From assembly GCF_001591445.1 (NCBI RefSeq), contig NZ_BCUX01000041.1, positions 1 to 45,371 of the forward strand: a stretch of 45,371 bases of DNA, written 5' to 3'. The translations under genes were made by a program, and so were the position numbers. Below, in pieces: positions 1 to 7,650 of this stretch (its first letter is position 1; the number at the start of each line of letters is the position of its first letter). The notes under the pieces are model-generated. The model had not been told where the DNA came from. It ran no database searches and was given only the letters and a program-made list of their open reading frames with translations. This DNA is from Neobacillus drentensis NBRC 102427. Its GTDB lineage: Bacteria > Bacillota > Bacilli > Bacillales > Cytobacillaceae.

Positions 1-111
1 TATCAAGTTATACACAACAAGTAATATTATAATGTTCTAATCAAATAAATAAGCAAAGGGCGTTGAAGCCACCACGCTTCAGGAGCAAGTTTACGAGGAA
101 GAGGGAAATCT

Positions 112-1410
112 ATGGCATATTCGGAGGAAAAACTGAGTGAAGAAAAAGTATTTAAAGACCCCGTCCACCGCTACGTCCACGTCCGTGACCTGGCTATCTG
201 GGATTTAATTGGGACGAAAGAGTTTCAGCGCTTACGGCGCATCAAACAGCTCGGAACGACGTTTTTAACCTTTCACGGTGCAGAGCACAGCCGCTTCAAC
301 CATTCACTAGGTGTCTATGAAATTGTCCGCCGCATTATCGATGACGTGTTTGCGGGAAGGCCAGAGTGGAATGACAGCGAACGCCTGCTAACCCTGTGCG
401 CGGCCCTGCTCCACGACCTCGGCCACGGCCCGTTTTCCCATTCCTTTGAAAAAGTGTTTGATTTTGACCATGAGGATTTTACAAGGAAGATTATTTTAGG
501 CAATACCGAAGTGAATAAGGTACTCTTGAAGGTTGGCCCAGCTTTCCCTGAAAAAGTAGCCGAAGTGATCGCGAAAACATCGGAGAAAAAGTTAGTTGTC
601 AGCCTGATTTCTAGTCAAATTGATGCCGACCGGATGGATTATTTGCAGCGGGACGCCTATTTTACCGGTGTTAGCTATGGTCAGTTTGATATGGAACGCA
701 TCCTCCGTGTGATGCGGCCGCGTGAAGATCAGGTGGTTATTAAAAAGAGCGGGATGCATGCGGTCGAAGATTATATTATGAGCCGCTATCAGATGTATTG
801 GCAGGTCTATTTTCATCCGGTTTCACGCAGTGCGGAGGTTATTTTGACAAAAATTCTCCACCGCGCCAAGCAGTTGTTTGAAGAAAACTATTCATTTAAA
901 TATGAACCAATCCACTTTACATCGATTTTCAATGAAAAAGTAACCTTAGAAGACTATTTGAAATTAGATGAATCGGTGATTTTATATTATTTTCAAATTT
1001 GGCAGGAGGAAGCCGATCCAATATTAAGTGACCTCTGCCGTCGTTTTGTCAATCGCAATCTATTTAAGTTTGCTGAATTTGATCCTGCGAAAGAATACAA
1101 AAAGCTCGCGGAATTAGGCTCCTTATTCAAAAAGGCCGGAATGGATCCGGAATACTATTTAGTGGTCGATTCCTCGTCGGATTTACCGTATGATTTCTAT
1201 CGTCCTGGGGAGGAAGAGGAACGGCTGCCGATTCATTTGTTGATGCATAATGGGGATCTCCGGGAGCTCTCGAGAGAGTCCGAGATCGTCGATGCGATTT
1301 CGGGGAAAAGAAGGACGGACCACAAACTCTATTACCCGGCTGATTTCCTTTTCGATGACACCGGGGATAAAGAGGTTAAAAAGCAAATCCGTGCCCTTTT
1401 AGAGTTATAG
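112..1410 (+). CDS. ywfO: HD-domain phosphohydrolase, YwfO family
   Basis: The 432-residue protein matches the length and layout of B. subtilis YwfO, a member of the HD superfamily related to dNTP triphosphohydrolases (SAMHD1/Dgt-like). Visible metal-ligand candidates are His64 (RFNHSLG), the HD pair at 101-102 in LLHDLGHGPFSH, and Asp171 in SQIDADRMDY. This full H...HD...D set argues for an active metal-dependent phosphohydrolase in the cytoplasm. The substrate cannot be read from the sequence; a nucleotide triphosphate is the family expectation. A purine-rich stretch (gaggaagaggga) precedes the ATG. It is the first gene of the window and ywgA follows, as in B. subtilis. Family assignment is firm and function is inferred. 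Confidence 0.9.
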   Translation: MAYSEEKLSEEKVFKDPVHRYVHVRDLAIWDLIGTKEFQRLRRIKQLGTTFLTFHGAEHSRFNHSLGVYEIVRRIIDDVFAGRPEWNDSERLLTLCAALLHDLGHGPFSHSFEKVFDFDHEDFTRKIILGNTEVNKVLLKVGPAFPEKVAEVIAKTSEKKLVVSLISSQIDADRMDYLQRDAYFTGVSYGQFDMERILRVMRPREDQVVIKKSGMHAVEDYIMSRYQMYWQVYFHPVSRSAEVILTKILHRAKQLFEENYSFKYEPIHFTSIFNEKVTLEDYLKLDESVILYYFQIWQEEADPILSDLCRRFVNRNLFKFAEFDPAKEYKKLAELGSLFKKAGMDPEYYLVVDSSSDLPYDFYRPGEEEERLPIHLLMHNGDLRELSRESEIVDAISGKRRTDHKLYYPADFLFDDTGDKEVKKQIRALLEL

Positions 1411-1416
1411 AACATT

Positions 1417-1429
1417 GGTGCCTGACACC
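1417..1429. repeat. Dispersed 13-bp core GGTGCCTGACACC
   Basis: One isolated copy of the dispersed core (reverse complement of GGTGTCAGGCACC) lies directly after the ywfO stop codon, in the ywfO-ywgA gap. It is too short to form a terminator alone. The same core occurs at many other sites in the window. Confidence 0.8.
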
Positions 1430-1470
1430 GAATCATGATTTGTTCAAGATGGAGTAGGAGATGACGAACG

Positions 1471-1974
1471 TTGTTAAATGATCACGCGAAGCTGATGCAG
1501 GCGGTTATGGTTTCCGGTGAGATTATCGGACGAAAAAAGCTGCAAAAGATGATATATATTGCCAAAAAGGTGGCTTTCCCTTTTCATGAGAGGTTCCAGT
1601 TTCATTTTTATGGCCCTTACTCAGAGGAATTGACGTTACGAGTCGAAGAGCTTTGTAATATGGGCTTTCTCAATGAGGTGAAGGAGAAAAAGGGCGGCTA
1701 TTTCCAATATCGCTACTCGCTGACAGAGCCAGGTAAAGAGTTTTTAAGTTTAAATGAGGTTGAGATGCCGTTTTTGCAGGATTGCCTGGTGGATATGAAT
1801 GACCAGAATGCTAGATTCTTGGAATTGGTTTCAACGGTTTTATATTTTGATAATCTTCCAAAAGAAGAGGTCGCGGGCAAGGTGTTTACCTTAAAAGCAA
1901 GCCAGCGCTATACCGAGGCGGAAATCGATGAGGCCTATCAATATATCGAGTCGTTAAAAGGGAAAGTTCAATAA
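1471..1974 (+). CDS. ywgA: YwgA family protein
   Basis: A 167-residue cytoplasmic protein recognisable as YwgA, with the conserved stretches GRKKLQKMIYIAKK, FHFYGPYSEEL and FLNEVKEKKGG. Its exact function is unknown to me; the fold resembles small antitoxin or regulator-like proteins of the YwgA family. The start is TTG at 1471, read as Met. It follows an AGGAG-rich stretch at 1451-1460, and the nearby ATG at 1461 runs into a stop after six codons, which excludes it. It follows ywfO as in B. subtilis and ends at a strong terminator, so ywfO-ywgA may be one unit. Confidence 0.85.
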   Translation: MLNDHAKLMQAVMVSGEIIGRKKLQKMIYIAKKVAFPFHERFQFHFYGPYSEELTLRVEELCNMGFLNEVKEKKGGYFQYRYSLTEPGKEFLSLNEVEMPFLQDCLVDMNDQNARFLELVSTVLYFDNLPKEEVAGKVFTLKASQRYTEAEIDEAYQYIESLKGKVQ

Positions 1975-1983
1975 GTGATGCTA

Positions 1984-2032
1984 AACACCGCTTAGACCAC
2001 TGCGTGCGCGGAGGTCTAAGCGGTGTTTTTTG
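1984..2032 (+). terminator. Rho-independent terminator after ywgA
   Basis: Inverted repeat AACACCGCTTAGACC (1984-1998) pairs with GGTCTAAGCGGTGTT (2013-2027). It has a GC-rich loop and is followed by a long T-rich tract. Confidence 0.9.
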
Positions 2033-2080
2033 TTTTTGATTAAATCAATACTTTTTTGTTCAGGTATTTGTTATTATTTG

Positions 2081-2086
2081 TATAAT
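2081..2086 (+). promoter_or_regulatory. Candidate sigma-A -10 element for the small membrane protein gene
   Basis: A perfect TATAAT at 2081-2086 lies 37 bases before the small gene's ATG and after the ywgA terminator. The best -35 (TTGTTC, 2056-2061) is weak and spaced 19 bp, so the call rests on the -10 and position. Confidence 0.35.
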
Positions 2087-2122
2087 GAGGGAAAGTTTTG
2101 ATATTTGAGGAGGGCGCTCGCT

Positions 2123-2344
2123 ATGACAGGAATGATTGCAGTCATTATGGTATTTGGAATTCCGATTACAGCCATTATCACCACCCATTTTCAGAAGCAG
2201 TCTAAAATCAAGGCTGGTATGCTGAAGGATGAGCTCGAGCTCGAAAAACTCAAACACATAAATTATCTAGCTGAAACTGAAAAAATGAAGATAGAACTGG
2301 AGAAAATGAAGATTGTAAGTCCTAAAGATGAGATAAAGTTTTAG
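2123..2344 (+). CDS. Small single-pass membrane protein, unknown function
   Basis: A 73-residue protein. Residues about 1-22 (TGMIAVIMVFGIPITAIITTHF) form a hydrophobic segment. The rest is a highly charged Lys/Glu helix with heptad-like spacing, so it should be anchored by its N-terminus with a cytoplasmic coiled coil. This layout resembles PspB-like or other small envelope stress proteins, but I see no diagnostic motif and do not claim homology. The ATG at 2123 is chosen because GAGGAGGG at 2107-2114 sits 8 bases before it; an upstream in-frame TTG overlaps that ribosome site. It stands alone between two terminators, so it is probably monocistronic. Confidence 0.6.
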   Translation: MTGMIAVIMVFGIPITAIITTHFQKQSKIKAGMLKDELELEKLKHINYLAETEKMKIELEKMKIVSPKDEIKF

Positions 2345-2352
2345 TGAAAAAA

Positions 2353-2400
2353 GGTGTCAGGCATCATGTGAAAGATTCACATGGTGCCTGACACCAAATT
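2353..2400. terminator. 43-bp palindromic repeat acting as a terminator
   Basis: A 43-bp hairpin (2353-2395) has 20-bp arms, each ending in the dispersed 13-bp core, around a 3-base loop (AGA) with one mismatch. An A-run precedes it and AAATTTTT follows, so it could terminate transcription from both sides, between the small membrane protein gene and convergent ywhB. A nearly identical element is at 24785. Confidence 0.85.
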
Positions 2401-2409
2401 TTTACGCTT

Positions 2410-2595
2410 TTATTGATCGCTTTTTCTCACGCCGGCAATTCCAAGGTTGCTTTTGCTCATTTCTTCGATCATTACGTGGATGGCTTCTTTTGGTGCACCT
2501 GTTGTTTCGCTGACGGCTTCAGTTACTTTTGTAACTAATGCACGCTTTTGATCATCAGTACGTCCCTCAAGCATCTTTACGGTAACATATGGCAT
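2410..2595 (-). CDS. ywhB: 4-oxalocrotonate tautomerase family enzyme YwhB
   Basis: A 61-residue protein of the tautomerase superfamily. The catalytic Pro follows the initiator Met (MPYVTVKMLEGRT), so after Met removal Pro-1 is the general base. The length is typical of the hexameric 4-OT family. It likely catalyses keto-enol tautomerisation of small dienol acids; the physiological substrate in Bacillus is not established. The start is supported by AGGAGGAAAG just upstream on the minus strand. It is encoded opposite its neighbours and ends at the shared 43-bp hairpin. Pro-1 makes the assignment secure. Confidence 0.92.
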   Translation of the reverse strand: MPYVTVKMLEGRTDDQKRALVTKVTEAVSETTGAPKEAIHVMIEEMSKSNLGIAGVRKSDQ

Positions 2596-2693
2596 ATTTC
2601 TTTCCTCCTAAATAATACTTCGGCTTTTCATTTTTAGTTTTCCACAGTTCGATGAAAAGTGCAATAACCGATGATACTTTTGATTTTCTTTTT

Positions 2694-2714
2694 TGAAACC
2701 GTTTCATGTATACT
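2694..2714 (+). promoter_or_regulatory. Candidate operator plus -10 upstream of ywhC
   Basis: A perfect odd palindrome, TGAAACCGTTTCA (2694-2706), ends two bases before a TATACT -10-like hexamer (2709-2714). It sits in the divergent gap between ywhB and ywhC. It resembles a cre site but is one base short of that consensus. No good -35 is seen at 17 bp. Confidence 0.35.
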
Positions 2715-2793
2715 AAAGGGAATATATATAGAAAAAATGGAGTCACGGCTAATCCGAAGTGTGCTATCCGTTACTGATGGAAGGAGATACGTG

Positions 2794-3453
2794 TTGGAGA
2801 ATTTTGCTTCTTTTCTTGCCTATCCGTTAAGTATGATTCCTTATTTGGCGATTACGTTGATGATTGCCTTTACGTTTCACGAATTTGCTCACGCGTTTGT
2901 TGCCTATAAATTCGGTGACATGACAGCGAAAAACCAAGGACGTTTGACGCTGAATCCGCTCAAGCACCTTGATCCGATTGGAACGATTTTAATTTTTATC
3001 GCCGGCTTTGGCTGGGCTCGTCCGGTACCGGTGAATCGCTTTTTCTTTAAAAGGCCCCGCTTGGCAGGTATTCTTGTCTCCATTGCAGGGCCGCTCAGCA
3101 ATCTAATTTTAGCTTGTATAGGCTTTGTTGTCGCGTTCGGAATAAGTCGTTTCGGCGCAACCGCACCGGACAGTTTTTATGATTTTCTCGAAATATTTAT
3201 CCGGCTCAACATTGTTCTGTTTATTTTTAACCTGTTACCCTTTCCACCGCTCGATGGCTACCGAATTATTGAGGATTTAGCTCCGACCCATGTGCGGGCA
3301 AAAATGACCCAATATGAACAGTACGGGGCATTGATTTTTTTAATATTGGTTTTTACACCGCTTGATAGATTTACGATTTCGCCAATTTTTGGTGTGGTTA
3401 TTCCATGGGTGTGGGATGGGTTAAGTAATTTCTTTCGAATGTTGTTCTTTTAG
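2794..3453 (+). CDS. ywhC: Membrane site-2 protease family (M50) metalloprotease YwhC
   Basis: A 219-residue polytopic membrane protein, the same length as I recall for B. subtilis YwhC. HEFAH at 29-33 is the HExxH zinc motif, inside the first hydrophobic segments. NLLPFPPLDGYR near residue 150 supplies the third metal ligand, Asp. Conserved NQGRLTLNPLKHLDPIGT follows the first motif. It should cut membrane-embedded substrates; none is identified. The TTG at 2794 is chosen because AAGGAG (2781-2786) is 7 bases away and the N-terminus then begins MENFASF, as in relatives. A GTG one codon upstream is an alternative. Longer in-frame extensions lack a ribosome site. Confidence 0.88.
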   Translation: MENFASFLAYPLSMIPYLAITLMIAFTFHEFAHAFVAYKFGDMTAKNQGRLTLNPLKHLDPIGTILIFIAGFGWARPVPVNRFFFKRPRLAGILVSIAGPLSNLILACIGFVVAFGISRFGATAPDSFYDFLEIFIRLNIVLFIFNLLPFPPLDGYRIIEDLAPTHVRAKMTQYEQYGALIFLILVFTPLDRFTISPIFGVVIPWVWDGLSNFFRMLFF

Positions 3454-3468
3454 GGGGTATAAGTTTTA

Positions 3469-3984
3469 ATGGAAGATAATAAGAAGAAACTTGGTTTTAA
3501 TATTATAAAAAGTGACCCAACCGATGGTCACAAGGGCTACGGCAAAGGGGCGCTGAGCCTTGATAATGTTTCACCGGTCATCATTGATGTCGTTGCTGGT
3601 GAAGCCGAGATTGATGTCGGCGCGATGCATGCCCGCAGTGTCGTTGAAAAAGGGATTAAATTTTTAAAAACGCAAGCTGAGGTTCCGAACGGGAAACCAT
3701 ACTGGCTCGTTTGGGTAACGATTGACCGCAACGAAGAAGGTCCATATTATGCGGGGGTTACCGCCTGCTTCATGACGGTTGACCGCGAAATTCGCCGCGG
3801 CTACAAATCCTTGCCAGAACACGTGAACCGCATGGATAAATCGTTGAAGCGCCATATTATTGTCGACGACATGGATACTCCATCGAAAAAGGTGTTAGCT
3901 GATTTCCTGCGCAATCATAATGAGGTTTTATGGAACAACTCAACGGATGAACTGAAAAATGGTTTATTAGCTGAAAAAAATTAA
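3469..3984 (+). CDS. ywhD: YwhD family protein
   Basis: A 171-residue soluble protein of the YwhD family, following ywhC as in B. subtilis. Conserved segments include GFNIIKSDPTDGHKGYG and a C-terminal helix-rich region. No catalytic motif or membrane segment is evident and the function is unknown. The ATG at 3469 follows AGGGGGT (3452-3458), which starts inside the ywhC stop codon, so the two genes are almost certainly co-transcribed. The unit ends at the strong bidirectional hairpin at 4051-4082. Confidence 0.85.
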   Translation: MEDNKKKLGFNIIKSDPTDGHKGYGKGALSLDNVSPVIIDVVAGEAEIDVGAMHARSVVEKGIKFLKTQAEVPNGKPYWLVWVTIDRNEEGPYYAGVTACFMTVDREIRRGYKSLPEHVNRMDKSLKRHIIVDDMDTPSKKVLADFLRNHNEVLWNNSTDELKNGLLAEKN

Positions 3985-4050
3985 TGCTTGTAGTTTTTTT
4001 TTAAGATATAGTATTATTAGCAGTGTAAAAACGCTATAAAACTAGGACAA

Positions 4051-4082
4051 GAAAAGCTCCGGAAAATTTTCCGGAGCTTTTC
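4051..4082. terminator. Bidirectional terminator between ywhD and pbpG
   Basis: A perfect 32-base palindrome runs from GAAAAGCTCC to GGAGCTTTTC, with A-runs and T-runs at both ends. It lies between convergent genes and can serve both. Confidence 0.9.
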
Positions 4083-4100
4083 TATTATGATAAGTTTTGG

Positions 4101-6170
4101 TTAACTCCAAGGCATGATTTTTTTATACCATGGTACCTTCTTGTTCATGTTCTTATGATCGCCAGGAGCTGCCTCATGATTTTTGAGATGCTCCGTGCAA
4201 TATTCGGTTGGTTCCGTTCCGGCGACGAAATAAGTGAACCGGCGCACCGGGCAATCCTTTGTAGCAAGCTTGCCATTCTCCGGATTGACATAAACCCCTT
4301 TGACACCTTCTTTAGGCACTTTAAACGCCTTTACGGGCCTGCCTTTTAAGGCTTCCTCCATAAAATTTGCCCAGATATTCTTGGCGTACGTTTTTTCTGC
4401 GACCAACTCAATGGGTTTGCCCATATCGTAGCCTGCCCAAACGGCGGTAACCAGCTGCGGTGAGTACCCAATCATCCAGCTATCCGTCTCCGTCGAGCCT
4501 GATTTACCAGCATAGGGCCTTGAAATATCGTTAATAACGGTGCTCCCTGTTACCTTGGCATAGCCGTTTAACTTCGGATCAAAAATCCCCGTCAGCATTT
4601 GCGTCATGACAAACGCTTTTGCCGGGTCGAGAACCTTTTTCGTCTCATTTTCTTTTTCAAAAATCACTTTACCATTATAGTCTTCCACGCGCGTAATTAA
4701 GGTTGGCGTCACCTTTTTTCCACCGTTCGCAAATAGACTATAGGCATTGGCCATTTCAATAACCCGTACACCTGAAGTTCCCAATGCCAGTGACGGAACA
4801 CGAGCCATTTTTGAAGAGAGGCCGAATTTCTTTGCTGTCTCGATTAACGTTTCTTCTCCTAAAAATAAATGCGTTTTGACGGCAAAAATATTATCGGAGA
4901 CAGCGAGCGCCTGGGCAAGGGTGATTTCGCCGTCAGCATACTTATTATTGAAGTTATGCGGCGTATAATCAGGCTGGCCATCATCAAAATGGAAGGTCGT
5001 AAACTCACTGCGCATTGTCGAGGATGGCGTAAATCCCTGCTCAAGTGCCGCATAATAAAGAAGCGGTTTGATGGTGGAACCTGGCTGCCTAATTGCCTGA
5101 ACAGCGCGGTTAAACGGACTCTTCTCATAATCCCTGCCACCGACCATGGCTTTGACATAGCCGTTTTTAGGATCCATTGCCACGAGTCCGACTTGAATCT
5201 CTGATAGATTCGCGACATATTTATGAACTTGACTTTCCGCCGCTTCCTGCTGTTTGCGGTTAAGCGTGGTATAGACTTTCAAACCTCCGAGGGCAATCGT
5301 ACGGTCATCTAAATGTAATTGATTTTTTAACGCATTTCTGACTGCATCCTGAAAATAAGGGGCGACCTTCACTTTTTGAGTGTTGTGGGCGCCGACGATG
5401 GTCAGCGGCTGCATCGCTGCATCGATGGCTTCTTTTTTCTTAATATAATGATTTGTTACCATGCTTTTCAAAATAATCGCCTGACGCTTTTTCGCATTGT
5501 CCATTGAGGCAAGCGGTGAGTAAATCCCCGGCCCCTTTGGAATTCCTGCTAGCATGCTCGCTTCTGCGAGGCTTAAGTCCTTAGCATCTTTTCCAAAATA
5601 ATATTGGCTCGCCGCCTGTACCCCATAAGCACCGTTGCCATAATAAATCGTATTTAAATAGCCTTCAAGAATTTCCTTTTTAGAATAATTCATCTCAATG
5701 CGGATTGTATAAAAAGCCTCATGGAGCTTCCGTGTCCACGTTTTATCGTGTTCAAGAAATAGATTTCGGGCATATTGCTGGGTGATGGTGCTGGCGCCTT
5801 GTACTTTTGAAAAGGCTTGAATATCGGCTAAGACGGCACCGGCAATCCGCTTATAATCAAAGCCATGATGTTCGTAAAAATTTTTATCCTCAATTGAAAT
5901 GGTAGCCGCAACCACATCCGGAGAAATATCCTTTAACCTGGCCCAATACCGTTTTTGTCCACTATTGCTTTCGCCAATCAACGCCCCATCATCGGCGAAG
6001 AATAGGGTAGATTGGGGCACGGCGAGCGGTGGTGGGCCGAGAATTTTTGCATAAGCAAGAATACCCAGGAAGAGGATGAGCATGCAAATCATGCCTATCA
6101 AACTGATGATAATCACTGCCCGCAAATATTTAACTGTCTTCCGAAACCCTTGATCCGTCATGATTTCCAC
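4101..6170 (-). CDS. pbpG: Class A penicillin-binding protein PbpG (transglycosylase and transpeptidase)
   Basis: About 690 residues, matching B. subtilis PbpG (YwhE), a spore peptidoglycan enzyme. There is a short cytoplasmic N-terminus and one membrane anchor at about 18-43. The glycosyltransferase domain carries EDKNFYEHHGFD (catalytic Glu near 95). The transpeptidase domain has SxxK (PGSTIKP, near 365), SxN (SDN, near 426) and KSGST near 556. It polymerises and cross-links spore germ-cell wall on the outer face of the forespore membrane. The GTG at 6170 is preferred because GGGGTGAT precedes it by 4 bases; an ATG at 6161 and a GTG at 6179 are alternatives. In B. subtilis the gene is sigma-F dependent. 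Confidence 0.93.
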   Translation of the reverse strand: MEIMTDQGFRKTVKYLRAVIIISLIGMICMLILFLGILAYAKILGPPPLAVPQSTLFFADDGALIGESNSGQKRYWARLKDISPDVVAATISIEDKNFYEHHGFDYKRIAGAVLADIQAFSKVQGASTITQQYARNLFLEHDKTWTRKLHEAFYTIRIEMNYSKKEILEGYLNTIYYGNGAYGVQAASQYYFGKDAKDLSLAEASMLAGIPKGPGIYSPLASMDNAKKRQAIILKSMVTNHYIKKKEAIDAAMQPLTIVGAHNTQKVKVAPYFQDAVRNALKNQLHLDDRTIALGGLKVYTTLNRKQQEAAESQVHKYVANLSEIQVGLVAMDPKNGYVKAMVGGRDYEKSPFNRAVQAIRQPGSTIKPLLYYAALEQGFTPSSTMRSEFTTFHFDDGQPDYTPHNFNNKYADGEITLAQALAVSDNIFAVKTHLFLGEETLIETAKKFGLSSKMARVPSLALGTSGVRVIEMANAYSLFANGGKKVTPTLITRVEDYNGKVIFEKENETKKVLDPAKAFVMTQMLTGIFDPKLNGYAKVTGSTVINDISRPYAGKSGSTETDSWMIGYSPQLVTAVWAGYDMGKPIELVAEKTYAKNIWANFMEEALKGRPVKAFKVPKEGVKGVYVNPENGKLATKDCPVRRFTYFVAGTEPTEYCTEHLKNHEAAPGDHKNMNKKVPWYKKIMPWS

Positions 6171-6217
6171 TACTATCACCCCGCCACATTTCCAGTTTTT
6201 GAAAAAATAGATAGTAA

Positions 6218-6247
6218 TAGTATTGAAAAAATAGAGTCTTTTTAAAC
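6218..6247 (-). promoter_or_regulatory. Candidate forespore (sigma-F/sigma-G) promoter of pbpG
   Basis: On the minus strand GTTTA (6243-6247) is followed 18 bases later by AATACTA (6218-6224), resembling forespore sigma factor elements. It lies about 45 bases before pbpG. It fits the known sigma-F control of B. subtilis pbpG, but the match is partial. Confidence 0.33.
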
Positions 6248-6293
6248 ATTGAATGCATTATTTATTTAAATTTTGCTAGACTTTTTGGTGTGT

Positions 6294-6322
6294 TTGTAAT
6301 TCAATAGTTTGGGTACTATAAA
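6294..6322 (+). promoter_or_regulatory. Candidate sigma-A promoter for speE
   Basis: TTGTAA (6294-6299), a 17-bp spacer and TATAAA (6317-6322). It is the only well-spaced pair seen before speE. If used, the repeat element at 6325-6470 would form almost all of the speE 5' untranslated region. Confidence 0.45.
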
Positions 6323-6324
6323 AA

Positions 6325-6470
6325 GAAAAGCGGAAGCGACCGTTTAGCGACGTATGGACTGGAGCGCTCCGAACAAGATAAAGGAAACACGAAGAGCGTT
6401 AGTGATTCGATGTTGACTTATCGAAGGAGGAGTGCGAAGTACACTAGTCGCTGGGAGCTGGAGCTGGACA
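6325..6470. repeat. Dispersed long-hairpin repeat element, long form
   Basis: This starts GAAAAGCGGAAGCG and ends GGAGCTGGAC, with internal AAGATAAAGGAAACACGAAGAG and TTGACTTATCGAAGG segments. The same long form occurs at 31602, and short forms at 16086, 19584, 25197 and 31755. No protein is encoded. It fills most of the 343-base gap between pbpG and speE; the rest holds the candidate promoters. Confidence 0.8.
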
Positions 6471-6513
6471 ATTCTCTAAGTTAAAAATGAGATGAAGTGA
6501 AAGGAAGATGTAC

Positions 6514-7341
6514 ATGACCATTTGGTTTACAGAAAAGCAAACGGAAAATTTCGGCATTACCATGAAAGTAAATAAAACCTTACATACAGAACAAACTGAG
6601 TTTCAAAAGCTGGATATGATTGAAACAGAAGAGTGGGGCAACATGCTGTTATTGGACGACATGGTGATGACGTCTGTCCGTGATGAGTTTGTTTACCATG
6701 AAATGGTCGCACATGTTCCGTTATTTACGCACCCAAATCCTGAAAATGTCCTTGTGGTCGGCGGCGGTGATGGCGGTGTGATTCGTGAGGTGCTGAAGCA
6801 TCCAAGCGTGAAAAAGGCGACGCTTGTTGATATTGATGGCAAGGTCATTGAGTACTCAAAGAAATTTCTTCCGGAGATTGCAGGCATGCTGGATGACCCG
6901 CGTGTCGATGTCCAGGTCGATGATGGGTTCATGCATATTGCTAATAGTGAAAATGAGTATGATGTGATCATGGTTGACTCCACCGAGCCAGTGGGACCAG
7001 CTGTTAACCTTTTTACAAAAGGATTCTATGCAGGGATTTCGAAGGCGTTGAAAGAAGACGGCATCTTTGTGGCGCAGTCTGATAATCCATGGTTCAAAGC
7101 GGATTTAATTCGTAGCGTTCAACGGGACGTACGTGAAATCTTCCCGATTACTCGTTTGTATGTAGCGAATATCCCAACGTATCCAAGCGGATTATGGGCA
7201 TTCACGATCGGTTCAAAGAAATATGATCCATTAGAAGTAAGCGAAGACCGCTTCCACGAAATCGAAACCAAATACTACACAAAAGAACTTCACAAAGCGG
7301 CCTTCGTATTGCCGAAGTTTGTTGGCGATTTATTGAAGTAA
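6514..7341 (+). CDS. speE: Spermidine synthase
   Basis: A 275-residue polyamine aminopropyltransferase, almost colinear with B. subtilis SpeE. GGGDGG at 83-88 is the decarboxylated-SAM binding loop and VDSTEP (Asp155) carries the catalytic acid. [16 protein letters not shown] and [13 protein letters not shown] are family signatures. It transfers aminopropyl to putrescine to make spermidine in the cytoplasm. The ATG at 6514 is chosen because GGAAG lies 6 bases upstream; the ATG at 6508 abuts the ribosome site. speB follows after a repeat array, so the B. subtilis speE-speB operon is kept but spaced apart. Confidence 0.96.
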   Translation: MTIWFTEKQTENFGITMKVNKTLHTEQTEFQKLDMIETEEWGNMLLLDDMVMTSVRDEFVYHEMVAHVPLFTHPNPENVLVVGGGDGGVIREVLKHPSVKKATLVDIDGKVIEYSKKFLPEIAGMLDDPRVDVQVDDGFMHIANSENEYDVIMVDSTEPVGPAVNLFTKGFYAGISKALKEDGIFVAQSDNPWFKADLIRSVQRDVREIFPITRLYVANIPTYPSGLWAFTIGSKKYDPLEVSEDRFHEIETKYYTKELHKAAFVLPKFVGDLLK

Positions 7342-7344
7342 CCG

Positions 7345-7604
7345 GTCTTAACGACCGAACTGGAGAAAAAAGCAGTCTTCCGGTCACATAGAGGGGTTCT
7401 AAGTGACCGAACTCGGGAAAAAAGCGGCTGTCGGGTAACATAGAGAGGTTCTAAGTGACCGAACTCGGGAAAAAAGCGGCTGTCGGGTAACATAGAGGGG
7501 TTCTAAGTGACCGAACTCGGGAAAAAAGCGGCCGCCGGGTAACATAAAGCCGTTCTAAGTGACCGAACTCAAGGAAAAGGCGATCGCTCGGTCACATAGA
7601 AGAT
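7345..7604. repeat. Five tandem 52-bp repeats between speE and speB
   Basis: Units begin at about 7345, 7397, 7449, 7501 and 7553, exactly 52 bp apart. The middle three are nearly identical; the first and last are diverged. Each junction can form a hairpin, as GGTCACATAGA pairs with TTCTAAGTGACC with one mismatch. The array fills nearly all of the 309-base gap; only the speB ribosome site follows. Minus-strand reading frames through it are repeat artefacts. Confidence 0.92.
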
Positions 7605-7650
7605 TTTTATATACTCAAAGAATCACTAAATAGAAAGTGGGGATACATAG

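Noticed and set aside
2694..2706. cre (CcpA) site before ywhC
   Set aside because: The palindrome is 13 bp, one base short of the 14-bp cre pattern, so half-site spacing is wrong.
7202..7493. Minus-strand frames with repeated MLPDSRFFPEFGHLEPLYV peptides
   Set aside because: They arise from the 52-bp repeats and run into speE. Near-identical starts in two frames betray the repeat origin.
7345..7604. CRISPR array
   Set aside because: The units are tandem 52-bp repeats without unique spacers, and no cas gene is present. The 21-bp array at 35648 was rejected for the same reason: spacers of 13 bases are too short.
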